NCBI GenBank assembly: GCA_946807835.1
Contig: OX327697.1
Span: 13,774,001-13,838,000, forward strand
DNA: 64,000 bases
Direction: 5' to 3'
Source: Ailanthus altissimus
Taxonomy: Eukaryota; Streptophyta; Magnoliopsida; Sapindales; Simaroubaceae
The notes under the pieces: generated by a model
Told to the model about the DNA's origin: nothing
The model's database searches: none
What the model saw: the letters and a program-made list of their open reading frames with translations, nothing else
Shown here: piece by piece, positions 12,045 to 23,431 of the stretch
Layout: every line of letters begins with the position of its first letter
Numbering within the stretch: the stretch's first letter is position 1
Translations under genes and position numbers: made by a program

Positions 12045-13165
12045 ATTCATAGTCCTTTGACTTGAGTGCCACAATAGGCTTGTGAATAATCCATCATTAT
12101 TTGATTGCACATATTTTAAAAACCTTTCATAGTCTGCATCTGGGTGTTGTTGCTAATGCTCATAGAGTCTGGTGTGCATAGATATAAGATTCGTTAACTC
12201 ATATGGATAAGTTGTATATCATAAAGCTCATAGATTGTATTATAAAAAATCTTATAGCTATAATTGAAAGCCCTAGAAAAGACTTTTCTGTAGAGTTAAA
12301 TAATATCACAAAGGTATTTGTGGATTTTATTTATGAAAATACAAATGTAGATATAAGTTTGCGGTCAAGCATATACAGATTTGATGACGATGATCTATAT
12401 CTCTACTGTTTCAGGATATATGTGACAAAAACATTACACGTATATTGGTTGACCTTAACTTGTATGGTTGAATGCACCATAAACCTAGAAAGTCTTATAA
12501 TATGAAGTGTACTCGTTGAACACTAAGGTAGTGGACTGGGTCGAACAGTACGATCGAAGAAAATTTCAGAAAGTGGATTTTTTTTAGGATCTATCAAGAA
12601 ATACGTGTCAAAGTTTAAGTGTTAAACCTATAAGTTTGACTGAAGGCATGGATACATGGAAAAGGGCTTGACAAGTGTTGTTAAAGTTAAACATGCATGA
12701 CTTTAAATTTGGCTAGGTGTTAAGTTATTATTGGCCAAGTGTAAAAAACTTTGCAATTGTTACAATTTAAACCCTAAAGCAATATTTGGCCATATATAAG
12801 GAAACAAATGCAATTTTTCTTTTTTTTTTTTAAGTCCAAAACACATTTTGGCCTTTTAGAAAGAAAAGAAACAAGTTCAAGAATTGTACAAATTTGAATC
12901 TTGCAGGAAAATCAAACAAAGCTATCATTCTAGCTCCTTAATCCCACCAACTGTTAGAGACTAGAATTGCCCAAGATATCACTTCATGCTAAGTTCTAAA
13001 ATTAAAACTTCATCAAAGGCTTCAAGGATGAGTGTTTTTGACTTTATTAATGTAATTGATTTACATTCGATATGTGTTTATTAAATAGGAATTTAGATTT
13101 CAATTCTGATGTGCAATGTATATATGATATGCATTATTTAATTCAATGAATACATATTCACATGC
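12045..13165 (+). mobile_element. Diverged fragment of the 2.1-kb copia LTR family, sense +
   Basis: It aligns to 57960-58720 (sense +) and to the reverse complement of 13756-15902 and 46709-48826. Landmarks are the CCACAATAGGCTTGTGA block near 12070, GAGTCTGGTGTGCATA near 12165, and the sequence around 12360-12420 matching GGCATATGGAGATTTGATG. The right end stops about 18 bp before the expected LTR terminus (at CATACACCCA), next to the gypsy protease relic. The U3 start is missing. Confidence 0.6.
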
Positions 13166-13189
13166 ATACACCCATTAGGCACTTTAATA

Positions 13190-13750
13190 AGAAATACAAG
13201 CTTATCTATGTAAAAGGAACACTTTTTGGGTTAGCAAACAACTTTTCTTTTCTTTCCCTTTTCACTCTCTTTTTCACTCCTTTTAATTTCGGTCTATCTT
13301 GCTTTTGAACTCTCACTATCCTTTTTCATATTGCTCTCTTTTTTTAACCTCTCTTGATTTTTCATACACTTATCTTGGTGTTAAAAGTACAAAAGTAATT
13401 AGTTTTCTACTAAGTATAAAATAGTATTTATTGATGTAACCATCATGAATTACATACCTATCATACTGCCATGGTCACCCTAAAAGAATATGCCCTGCAT
13501 GCATTGAAAATATATCACACAAAATCTCATCTTTATATTTTCCAATTGAGAATAAAATAAGAACTTGTTTATTTACTTTAACTTCTTTATAATTATTCAG
13601 CTATTGTAGCTTATATGACCTAGGATGTTTCAAAGTTATTAGTACAATGTTTCCACCAAACTAGTGCTAGCCACATTAGTACAACTTTCCTCTACTAATA
13701 ATCATGCTAAATACCTTATCATTTACATGGTATCTAGTATACAAAATGTT
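13190..13750 (-). pseudogene. Ty3/gypsy protease region, separated from its gag by a solo LTR
   Basis: Reading minus from 13750, broken frames give ESCTNVASTSLVE (the region just after the protease active site; the typical form has GSCTNVAS), then QLENIKMRFCVIYFQCMQGIFF, aligning to the protease C-terminal half that normally ends in H-ILLGRPW, then a lysine-rich linker. The coding sense and family match the gag relic at 15908-17170 on the same strand. The solo LTR between them carries a perfect target duplication, so the two parts were once contiguous. Frameshifts and stops are frequent. Confidence 0.6.
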
Positions 13751-13755
13751 ATCAC

Positions 13756-15902
13756 TGTTGACGTATTTTAGGGTGTATGCATGTGATTGTGTACATATTG
13801 AAAAAATAAAATTATGCATCATATACATGAATTTGGCAGCGGAATTTATCAAGTAATCAATATATACACATGTAGTTCAATTCTTAACAATTTAAGAATA
13901 CATAAACATACCTTTGAAGACCTCCGATGAAGATTTCCAATTCCAGATATGCTTACTCCAAGTTTGAGCTTACCTTGAAGTGCACTCTTGTCCAATTCTA
14001 GTTCACAACAATCCGATTGGATTGTGAAGCTAGAATAGCAGCAGTATGATCTCCAGCAACAAGGTTTTGATTCTAGAAAGAAAAATATAAAGGATTTATT
14101 TTCTTTCTCCTTTGGTTTTTCTCACAAGTCTTTGTACTTTGAAAAACTCTCTCAAAAACCAACTCTACTTTTTCCTCTCAACTCTTGCACGAATTTTCAT
14201 TTACTCTCATGTTAACACAATTGAAACTCAACTATTTTAGTGGTTACAACAACTTCACAAGTGCTCCACCAAAATTAGATTAAGTGGCCAACTACCAAAA
14301 CCATTTTTGGTGGCCATTTTAATGATCTAATAAAATTAACCATTAATTACAAAATGGTGCTCCACTAAATTTAGTTTATGTTTCTCAAATTAGGTATGTT
14401 TTCCATTTAAGAATAAAATAATAAATAAATAAAATCATATTTTATTTATTTAAATAACATTTATTTAATTATTCAAAAATTATTTGAATAATTAATATTT
14501 ACCTTATTTGATTTTACTAATATGGTAAATGGTTGAATTCATGGTAAAACAATTCATACAATAAAATTGTGCCACTTGTCAATATCTAATTAAATAATAT
14601 ACTTAACATTTAAGTTTAAACAAGTGCACAACCTGAGGATCCCTGAAACATATTTTCGGTTTGCTGGAATTTCTAGGATGGAACTGTTCAATCCATTATG
14701 CTACCCCAGTGCACAACGAGTACACTTCATATTGTGAGACTCTCTAGGTCCACGCCCGAATTGTCATATAGAACTCCTCCATACGTCCGTGAACGATGCC
14801 CTACACACACGTTACGGATATTACAAAGCGGCGCGTTAGACCATACAAGTTGAGGTTATAACATATTCATATAATCCCTCCATCATTTATATCTGAGTAG
14901 AACAGAGATATAGATCAACACCGTCAAATCTCCATATGTCCGACTGAAAGCTTATCTCTTGAATTGTATTTCAATAAATAATATTCCCAAACACTTTTGT
15001 AATATTATTTGTCCCTAAGGTTAAACTCTTTTTCCAGGAATTATTGCTTATGGCCATAAGACTTTCTGAAATACAATCTATAGAGTATTAGGATATAATA
15101 CTCACCCAAATGAGCTGATGGATCCCATATCTATGCACATCGGACTCCATGAGCATCGGACCATACCCAGCGACACCCAGCGGTCAGACCATGAAAGGTT
15201 TTTAACATGTGTGGAACCAAAGTATGGTGGATCATTCACAAGCTTACCATGGCACTCAGGTCAAAGGACCATGAATACTACTCAACTCGAAAGATCCTCC
15301 ATTGACGGCTTTGTGGGATATCTATTGGAGATCTTTGTGAGTCTGTTCAGTATTCAGTCCTTACTGAATACCTGTATCTCTATACGAGCTTCCACTAAAC
15401 TCATAGTTTGCTAAGACTAACCATCTGGACCATCCAGATATAGACATACACCAATCTATATATTTGTTAAGGTATTCACTAATAGACCTGCATCAGTGAA
15501 GATAGATCAGGAACATAATATTTGAGAACATATTTGCATAATGACATTTCCTAGCACTATTTACAACTCTTTGCAATTATGTCATTACTAATACATTCTT
15601 AGGTCTTTGTCCCATTTCAGACAAGGCTCTAACTCTTTAGATATCGTGACTCTTATAACCTGGTAACTCTTATCAGTGCCAACTCTTAGCATTTATAACT
15701 CTCACCTTTGCTAATTCTTAGCATTGATCTAAACTCATTTAGACTAGATCTAAACTCTTTCAGATCGTACAATGTCTGAAACGTTACAAGCATTTTACCA
15801 TATATAAATATAATTAGCGATTTATTGAAATAACAACACTAGTATAAATATTAAACAAATATTCATACATAATGGGATGGCACGTAAGCACAAATCCCAA
15901 CA
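13756..15902 (-). mobile_element. Solo LTR of a Ty1/copia family (2147 bp) with perfect TSD
   Basis: The + strand reads TGTTGACG at the left and ATCCCAACA at the right, i.e. sense minus TGTTGGGAT...CAACA. Both ends match the LTR at 46709-48826. The flanks are identical 5-bp direct repeats, ATCAC at 13751-13755 and ATCAC at 15903-15907. No internal element sequence is present. Complete ends, a TSD and no internal region are the standard signature of LTR-LTR recombination. The target was a gypsy gag-protease gene. Confidence 0.88.
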
Positions 15903-15907
15903 ATCAC

Positions 15908-17170
15908 ATTGTACAATTTCATCCTCTTTGATTTGTACACTAAAAGCTCTTCTTGCAACCAAAAGCTCTTCATCAACCGGATACTCAATGTCACTTGCAT
16001 CCTCCAAAGGTGGCATAAGCTCATCATTAGCTCATCTTCGATCTCAATATCACTATAATCTTTCAAAATCATCACTCTTTTATTTAGGCATTCAGATGCA
16101 AAATAATCTATTCCTAAATAGTTAAAGTATTTGATATCTTTATTTCTAGAAGGTTGGGAATCAGATTTAATTTTTTTTTGTGCCTCCATCTTTGTTATTT
16201 TTGGAGGTTTCAACCTTAGGCTTGAAATTAGGCTTTTCATCCTTTTTGCTCCAATTGATTTTCCATGTTGAGAGGAACTTGAATTCTGTCCAGTTCATGT
16301 GGAACCATTCCTCTTTAATTATTGCTCCACTTTTATGGCCATGTGCACCATGTCATTTAACTTAACATAATGTTGTAACTCCACTACGTTTGCAATATCA
16401 CGATTAAAACTAACTAGGAACCTAGCTATAGTAACTTCTCAGTCCTCCTCCATATTGGCTTGAATCATGACTATTTTTATCTTCTTATGGTAGTCTTAAA
16501 CACTTTTAGACTCTTGAGTAAGGCTTTGCAACTTCTGAAATGAGTCCCTATAATCATGACTTTGAATGAATTACCTTTTATAATAGCCTTCATCTCTTCT
16601 CATATCTCAATGAGCCTCTCACGATTGTCTCCTACTTAAAACAAGTTAGCTCCACCAAAAACATAGCATAGTTAATAAATTCTACAATGGCCAACTTTAC
16701 ATTTTTCAATTTGGAGTAGTTGTGACAATTAAATACCAACTCCATCTCTTTTTTTCCACCCCAAATAACTTTCAAGATCTTTTTGCCTTAAAAAGATGGA
16801 ATATTCATCTTAAGTTATTATCAACCATATCTCCATATCTAACTCCTTTATCTCTATTCTTACGCCAAAATCTACCTAAATTAACATTAGAGGCACAATT
16901 ATCATTTCTAGGTCATCCCTATTGTTATCTTTATAATCATACCTAAGTGGATTCCTCTCTCTTTGTTTCAAATTATATACGCTAGGTGGTTGTCACCTTT
17001 ATGAACTAGATTCAACTTTATCTATTCTATCATTCAACTCACCAAACCTCAATTCCATTTGATTAAATTTTTGTTCTAAGAAGTTGAAGAAGAGTTTGAA
17101 ATTTATCTTTTTCTGAGCATTATTGGATTAGCCTTTATCTTTGTTTTAAGATATGTTTAAGAACCTACAA
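15908..17170 (-). pseudogene. Ty3/gypsy gag, decayed
   Basis: A minus-strand frame at 15863-16240 encodes a basic linker followed by a zinc-knuckle remnant, YFNYLGIDYFASEC, then NKRVMILKD and an acidic stretch; a second frame gives MPPLEDASDIEYPVDEELL, typical of plant gypsy gag-protease junctions. The intact family form has Cys at the first two knuckle positions and His at the third; all three are Tyr here. Upstream (16300-17170) are broken gag frames. The primer site and LTR follow at 17886-18680. The frame ends at the solo LTR. Confidence 0.65.
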
Positions 17171-17885
17171 ACAAAGTTAGAAACCTCACAAACACTCCCT
17201 TACATGTTTTCTCTCAAGATTGATAGCACTTACACTTGTGTTTACTCAAATTTGGCTTTTATCCTCTTATAAGCTCACACTTTCTTGCCTTTTTCACTCT
17301 TTAGTCTCTCCTCTTTTAATTCTTTTTTGAAGTAAAATGAACTAAATCAAAATTACCTTGCAACAATCTAAGCACAACATATCAGATCACTAAGGATAAA
17401 AATGGGTTAAATGCAAAGGAAAAGAATAGACGAAATTTAAGAAGCAAAGAGTACAAGGTTATAATGGAATAATAAAATAGGAAAACACAGACAAAATGAA
17501 ATATGAATTTTGATGCAATTAAGGTTGTTTTTTGTTTTAAGTCGATTGTACAAAATAGGCAGAATATACTTTATGCAAACAAAACTTGAATAGTGAACAA
17601 CATTTAACTAATTTAGATTTGTTTTGTACTTTATCTTTTTGAATTCAAAATAGAAAACTTGAAATTAATTGAATCTGAATTTTTTATACTTTTTTAAAAC
17701 TTATATGTAATGATAAATAATAGAATTTGAATGAATTAAGGTAAAAAAAAAAAAAAGCTAAAAGTTGCAAACAAGAAGAAATAAAGATGATAGGTTGTAG
17801 AATCAAGGAAATAAACCAAAGGGTGTAAAAACAAAGAACAAAAAATGAAAAATAAATGATAGATCAAACTTGATTTATAACCTAA
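17171..17885 (-). other. Untranslated leader of the gypsy gag relic
   Basis: AT-rich and non-coding, lying between the primer-binding site (17886) and the gag start region (~17170) on the minus strand. A poly-A run at about 17744-17756 is the only notable feature. Confidence 0.45.
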
Positions 17886-17897
17886 GCTCTGATACCA
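17886..17897 (-). other. Primer-binding site, initiator Met tRNA type
   Basis: The minus strand reads TGGTATCAGAGC, an exact match to the 3' end complement of plant initiator Met tRNA used by many retroelements. It lies 2 nt from the proposed LTR end at 17900 and upstream of the minus-strand gag. Confidence 0.8.
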
Positions 17898-17899
17898 AA

Positions 17900-18680
17900 T
17901 GATGTAAACCTCATAAAGAAAAGTGAGACCTGACACTCAATAAGGTTCTTTTTTTAAGGATCGTTCTAATTCAGATTCATAAACAAATAAAAACAAGAAC
18001 CTTGACTCATTGTCTATAAAGATATAAGAACCAAAGGTATAAGAATTTAAAGGGTATACTCCACACTCAAGAAAGATGAGAAATATTGTAAGTGACAAGT
18101 CAAGATGAGCACAACAAGATAAAAATCTTGATAAATTATAACAAAACTTCTATAAAGAACGAAGTAAGAACTATTAATTTTATTAATGTTATAAGCTAAA
18201 TTCCCCTTAGTTTTACAATAGTTTATATAGCCGAATTTATCAAGAGCCTAAAAGGAAAATAAATCAAATCCTAGGCATAGTAGGAATTGATTACAAAAAG
18301 AGAAAATAAATAACAAACATATTAAGGAAATAAATATTCATGTATCCTTGTTTCTAAATATATCCTAAAATTAAAAGGAAACAAAAAAAAACTTAAGAAA
18401 GTCCAAAATTAGGAAAATCCTTTCCTTTATATGCTAGAATAGGATCTAAGAAATAAGGAAAGTATGTTCACTAGATCTTCATTCCTAATTGATATGCATC
18501 AGATTTCTTCTTGTAAATCATTATAGATCACTTAAAGAATCTTGAATAACATTGACAAAGTATTGATCATCTTGAATACCCAATTCAGACAAAATAGAGT
18601 ATTGAACAAAGCTCGAGTTTGAGATTTTCTCAATTAGCCCATGTAATATTTCCTTTATTTTTTAGTTCTTACCCTTGTCA
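17900..18680 (-). mobile_element. 5' LTR of the minus-strand gypsy relic
   Basis: The inner end is set by the adjacent primer site; in + orientation it begins TGATGTAAACC. A minus-strand TATA-like CTATATAAAC lies at about 18220-18230. The outer end is inferred from a CA at 18679-18680 (sense start TGACAAGGG) and is not confirmed by a second LTR, because the 3' part of this element is lost. Confidence 0.5.
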
Positions 18681-19137
18681 TTGGACCCCTATGGATGCTT
18701 AACGGATCTTGTGAAGTTTTGGAAACTTGATTCGTATCAATATGAGACTTGGAATACCACATGTTCAAGATCCCGTTTTTAAGTGTGATTAGATTGATAG
18801 TGAACATGGTGTGACATTTGATATACATAGGATTACAATGATTAATCTTAATAGGATAGGATATGGGTCCAATATATGTATATTGGCTTTACAAGTAAAG
18901 CAAGTTTTTTATGTAGTAAATCAAAAAAGTACCAAAGACTTAAGTATTCATATGATGCCTCAAATGGGTAATGAAGCAAAATTAAATCAAGATGAAGTGG
19001 ATAGTACAAACTTCCACACACCTTTGATGATTGAACCACCTATAGAGGCCCAAAGGCATAACATGGAAGATGAAATCACTCTAAATTTTATGAGAACAAA
19101 CTATAAATATATATTAGTTAACCAATTAAAAATATGA
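18681..19137 (+). pseudogene. CACTA (En/Spm) transposon protein fragment, DUF4216-like
   Basis: The frame through 18772-18950 reads VFKCD, one stop, then IDSEHGVTFD, LNRIGYGSN, ILALQVKQVFYV. The order 'FKCDW...F...NRLGY..DPFILA.QA.QVFYV' is characteristic of the DUF4216 domain carried by plant CACTA elements. A remnant of the preceding segment (KFWKLDSYQYE) is in another frame. The open frame runs to 19137 through a Glu/Met-rich tail. No TNP2 transposase or CACTA terminus is seen next to it. Confidence 0.65.
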
Positions 19138-19357
19138 ATATAAGTGAATGGCTAACTTATGTTGTTTAATAATTGGTCAGATGTTTTTTTTTTCACTTAC
19201 AGTTTTAGCTTTTTGTTTTATTTATATTGAAGATAGTGGTTGTTTGTTGGTTATTTCTTTTCATTCACATGTGTAATTTTTTAATTAATTGCATATGTAA
19301 TTGTTTATTTGTTTATCTAATAAATAATTTGCATCGTGATGAGTTTGATGGTTGATT
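19138..19357. other. Short unassigned AT-rich spacer
   Basis: T-rich sequence between the CACTA fragment and the next LTR. I see no gene or repeat in it. Confidence 0.4.
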
Positions 19358-20695
19358 TGTGAATTATAGGTAAGCACAAATGTTATTGTATCAAGTAATA
19401 TAGGAATGGATTCTAAGTATCGTTCCCACATAGACTTATATAATCAACTTCTTTCAATCAAATACTAAAATTTATTATATTTAAATTTTATCCAGATAAA
19501 TCAAAAATTGAATTTTATCTAATTAACCCAATTCAACCAAATTAAATCCAATATTAATCAAAAAGCAAACAAGGGTTTAAAGTTACCAATAAAAGGGAAT
19601 CTAGTATTTAGTCTTATCCCTTAATATTTTATTGAACTTATCAATCTCTTAATTAATCCATCGATAACAAGTTGTTGGGTAGACTCTAACCGCATTATAA
19701 TCCTTTGTGAATGGTCAAATAACGATATTACACCCTAAAAATTACTTATATGTCTATGTTAATCTAAATAGAATTTAACTAATTAAGAACAAGTCTAATC
19801 ATGCCATATATGTCATTTAGGTATATATCTATCCTACATAGAACTCATAGTTATCACCCTATAATCATGCATCAAGTTATCCTAGGCTAAATGCATAAAT
19901 TCCTTAATCAATCAACATATTGGCCAGATATAAAGAAAGCATTAAACACAAGATAGAATGAATCAATTTAATCTATTAAGTTCATAAACTAAAAGAGTCA
20001 ATAAAATCCAACTATATATTAGGTTCAAAAGCCTAACCTTATATCAAAAGAATTTAGCTCATATTGAATTTAAGAGTATCAAGGTAAATAATTAAAGACA
20101 TCATGAACAAGATCATAATGATAAGAGAATCTAAAAAAACTAAACAAGAACACACATTTGATTACTTCTCTCTCTCTTCATTGATTCGCAAGTCTTGATC
20201 TTCAAATCTTATCTTTGATCTCTCATTTTTGTGTTTTGTTTTTGTTTGCCCTAAGTTGCGTCTAATATTCTCTATGTTTGGTTGTCAAAAATGATGTTTT
20301 TATAAGTCTTCGTAACCCTAGGGACGTGGAGCTTTGAATCTAAGTTATATTTTGAGTCTTGAGATAGGGTTTCTTTAGTCGCACGGGCACCATGGAGCTG
20401 GGTGGTAGGTGTCGCAGTGCTCAGACTTGGAAAATATCTGGGTATAAAAACTAGCCGGGCACCACAGAACAGGGTGATGGGCGCTGCAGTGCTCAACTCT
20501 CTGACTTGAGCATGACAGCGCTAGCCGAAATAATTCAAAACTATCATTTTTTGTCCATTTTCTCTAGTACCTTCACACCATATGTGAAAAACCTATATGT
20601 GGTCAAAAACCTTAAATAAATAGCCAAATACTCATAATTTAAAGCAAAATCTAAGTTTGAGATGATATAAATAATCAACTATATAAACCCTATCA
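19358..20695 (-). mobile_element. Athila-type 3' LTR (element B)
   Basis: In + orientation it starts TGTGAATTATAGGTAAGCAC, the counterpart of TGTGTGATTTCTATATTAAG at 33462, and ends CCCTATCA at 20695, with a polypurine tract immediately outside. Internal landmarks match the other Athila LTRs: a CATTTAGGTATATATCTATCC block near 19810, and ATCATGCATCAAGTTATCC near 19863. It contains GC-dyad island 4 at 20388-20525. It is about 220 bp shorter than the element C LTRs. Confidence 0.7.
20388..20525. repeat. GC-dyad island 4, in the element B LTR
   Basis: Contains GTCGCAGTGCTC, GGGCGCTGCAGTGCTC and CAGCGCTAGCC within 140 bp of otherwise AT-rich LTR. Confidence 0.55.
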
Positions 20696-20712
20696 AAAAC
20701 CCTCAAACTTAA
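20696..20712 (-). other. Polypurine tract of element B
   Basis: The minus strand reads AAGTTTGAGGGTTTT directly before the LTR start TGATAGGG. This is the Athila-type plus-strand priming site and fixes the LTR as the 3' one. Confidence 0.6.
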
Positions 20713-22023
20713 GACTTTGCTTGTCATTGATAAAAAAAAAAAAGTAAACTAAAATTTAAAACCGGCTATTGAATAAGTTAATCAGAATTTTGTATATTTA
20801 TTCCAAAGGTTGAATTATGCTAATAAAATCTTCAGAATCCATGATTACTTATGGACATCCCATGATGTAATCCTCATGCTTATTTCTATTTTACAAATAT
20901 TCACTTGTGAGTTTGTGCAGAGCAATTTTTTATTCATCAATTATACTTAAAACGATTTATTCCAACAAGAAAGATCAAGATCAAAGAATTATCCATAAGC
21001 TTTCTTTTCATAGCATTCTCCATTATTATAGGACAAGTATATAACTAAAGATCAAATAGAACTTTAGAAAGCTTATAATGAAAATGCTTAGGTTATGGTG
21101 AGGAAAATTGGAAAAAAAAATTTGAAGTTCAAATTTCACAATAACTATAACCTTCTTATTTCTAGATCATCTCAACCTTTCTTTCTTCAAACACACCACC
21201 AAACTTATTTTCTTAAACACAAAATTTCAGTAGCTCATTTCTTTACTTGAATTCTAGGACTTTTTTTTTTTAATCAATCCTCCTAAGCTTGTAATTTTTC
21301 AAGAATGATTCCAGACTTGTCATTTTCTGATCTTCCTCCTTAACTTTTGAATTTACATCCCTTCGTAATCACATCACTTAATATTATAATTATAGTGCAA
21401 AGGTAAGTTATGAATGACTAAAATTCACCCAACTTTGGTTTATTATGTGGTTAAAAAAATGGTCAATGAGACTCAAAAAGGGTGATTAGGGGTTAAAACC
21501 TATAGCAAGGTAGACTTGAAAGACTTAATCAATCCAAACATGGCCTATAATCATTTTTTTTACTATATACGCCCTAGGATTTCCCCTCGAATGCTAATCA
21601 AACAAGTTCTAGATATTGTGCAATCCTGATTACTCTCATGATATGAATAAATATCTTCTAAGTTAATAATTAATGTTCATCTAATAACTCTAATGTGCAA
21701 TGTATTTGAAGTGAACAAATTAAGATAAATATAAGCTATTCCGATTACATTACAAGATAAGCACAACAATTACTAATTCTAGAAAATTTCATGGCTTTTC
21801 TTCAGCTCAAGTTTTCATTATTGACTACAACTTCTTTTTAACCCAAATAATTGATAGTCTAAGGAAAAATGAAACAATTAAAAATGACAAGAAATAAATA
21901 AAATAAATAACCCTAAAATAAATAAATAAATAAAATTAGAAGTGTTTTCGTGCCCCAAACTTAAAATTAACCATGTCCCTATGGTCGTAGTAAAAAAAAT
22001 AGTAAAATTTGAACACTTCCCTT
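20713..22023 (-). other. 3' untranslated internal region of element B
   Basis: About 1.3 kb of AT-rich, non-coding DNA between the env-like region and the polypurine tract. The same arrangement occurs in element C (35045-36555). Phrases such as the tract near 21540-21610 (CCTAGGATTTCCCCTCGA) resemble 35940-35965, which supports common descent. Confidence 0.55.
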
Positions 22024-23110
22024 ATGTGTGTTGAAATCAATCATCATCCTGGTCATCCTCGGTCTCCTCGTCATCTTTCTCATCTTCTGCATCATCTTCA
22101 TCTTCATCTTCATCATCTCAATCTATAGGAGTTGGTGGAATATGATATGCTGGGAATAGAGGTAACACGCTTGTATTCATACCAAAGTGAGTGAGGGAAA
22201 GCCTTAACACTTTGTCTTGATATGCAGCATAGGTAGCAAAATATAACCTTAGGCGAGTGAGACGCTCTTTGACAGTTTATAGAGGTAGTGTTGAAGCTTG
22301 AGGTAAGCATCCTTGTCTTGGTACTGGAGGCTTGCCCTATGGATCTAGTCTATCCATAATCTGATTAATCTTAATGTTATCTAGGACTTATCTCGGATGA
22401 AGTAAGTCTTATGTGGGTGCCCATTCAATCCCAGATTGGGCATATAAAGTAGTGATCAAGGACGAGTAGTAGAAACTTATCTTTTTATACCTTATGCTAT
22501 GTATGATGTTGTTCTTGATCACCTCACCCATATCAATCGATCAACCTATAAGAATGGCAAAGAGCAAGATAGCTCACTGAGCAATAACAGAACTCACATG
22601 AAGCACCAGTAGAAGGTAGGCGACGATGAAGTAATGCCAAGCCTTGTACTCTTAGCATATATAAAGAGTGGGAAACAAATTTAGAAAGCTCCTAGATAGT
22701 TTCCACTCAGCTTTTAGGGTTGCCAAGAAATAGATGATTGCCTCGTAATCGGGCTCTTTTATCAGTTCACGGTAATCAGCTCGAGAAATACTGGGCAAGC
22801 CAAAGAAGTAGTTGATAATCGTGTTGGATATGTCCACATATCATCCACGAACAAAAACTTTCAAGTTTTGGTGTTCTTGACTATTGGTGTAAAACTCCTC
22901 TATAATGGGTAGAACAGTCGCTTCTAGTTGGGTACAAAGTCTTTATCAGCTCTTCTCTTCTATGATCTCTGTAATGTTGAGGTTATAGCCACCAATGATC
23001 TTAACACCTCACTCAAGAACTATAGTCTGCTTGTGACGAATGAGGTGTAGAGTTCAAAAGCTTTTTCTGATACTAAATTTGATGTGTCGTAGGTGGCGGA
23101 TGATGAGGCG
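22024..23110 (-). pseudogene. Athila env-like (third ORF) region, decayed (element B)
   Basis: Minus-strand frames give AFELYTSFVTSR, then a region ending FYTNSQEHQNLKVFVRG, then DISNTIINYFFGLPSI...DYEAII...EWKLSR. This order matches the plant-transposon/env-like domain better preserved at 36874-37674 (WENFCGQ, VVKEFYAN, VLVREK, ...). It ends in a run of Asp and Glu codons at 22036-22118. The role of this third ORF in Athila elements is not established. Multiple stops and shifts are present. Confidence 0.6.
22036..22118 (-). repeat. Acidic codon run at the end of the env-like ORF
   Basis: On the + strand a run of CATCTTC, CATCCTC and CATCATC units; on the minus strand it reads almost only Asp and Glu codons. 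It is probably an expanded low-complexity C-terminal tail. Confidence 0.6.
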
Positions 23111-23431
23111 GTATATTTTTTTATTTTTGTAGAGCCATTGAGAATAAACTTGAAATAGAAAATTAACACTCCCAAAATGGTGAACCATGTAACTCAAACT
23201 CCTCATTTTGTCACAGTTTACAACCTCAAACTTCAAGTAATGTTAATTCAATCATGCCATCAACAATAAGGTTTCAAAACCATGTAATTTTCATGATATC
23301 CATTCACAAATTAACATAAATCAACATTACATTATCTCAACTTAATCAAGTCCATAACCCTAAAATAATTGTCTTTATAACACAACACCATAAGGCACTC
23401 ACTTATTAACTTAACAACACCACATGTCAAT
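23111..23431. other. Unassigned, probably element B internal sequence
   Basis: AT-rich DNA between the env-like region and the copia LTR. It is likely the spacer upstream of the env-like ORF, cut by the copia insertion. No dyad island is seen here. Confidence 0.35.

Noticed and set aside
12203..12505. 100-codon open frame
   Set aside because: It lies wholly within a copia LTR fragment that aligns to non-coding LTR copies elsewhere in the window.
15118..15414. 98-codon open frame
   Set aside because: It is inside the solo copia LTR; other copies of the LTR do not preserve it.
19331..19350. TGATGAG near 19339 as an LTR start
   Set aside because: The + strand LTR counterpart at this side should begin TGTG; TGTGAATTATAG at 19358 aligns with the other copies, so the TGATGAG is coincidental.
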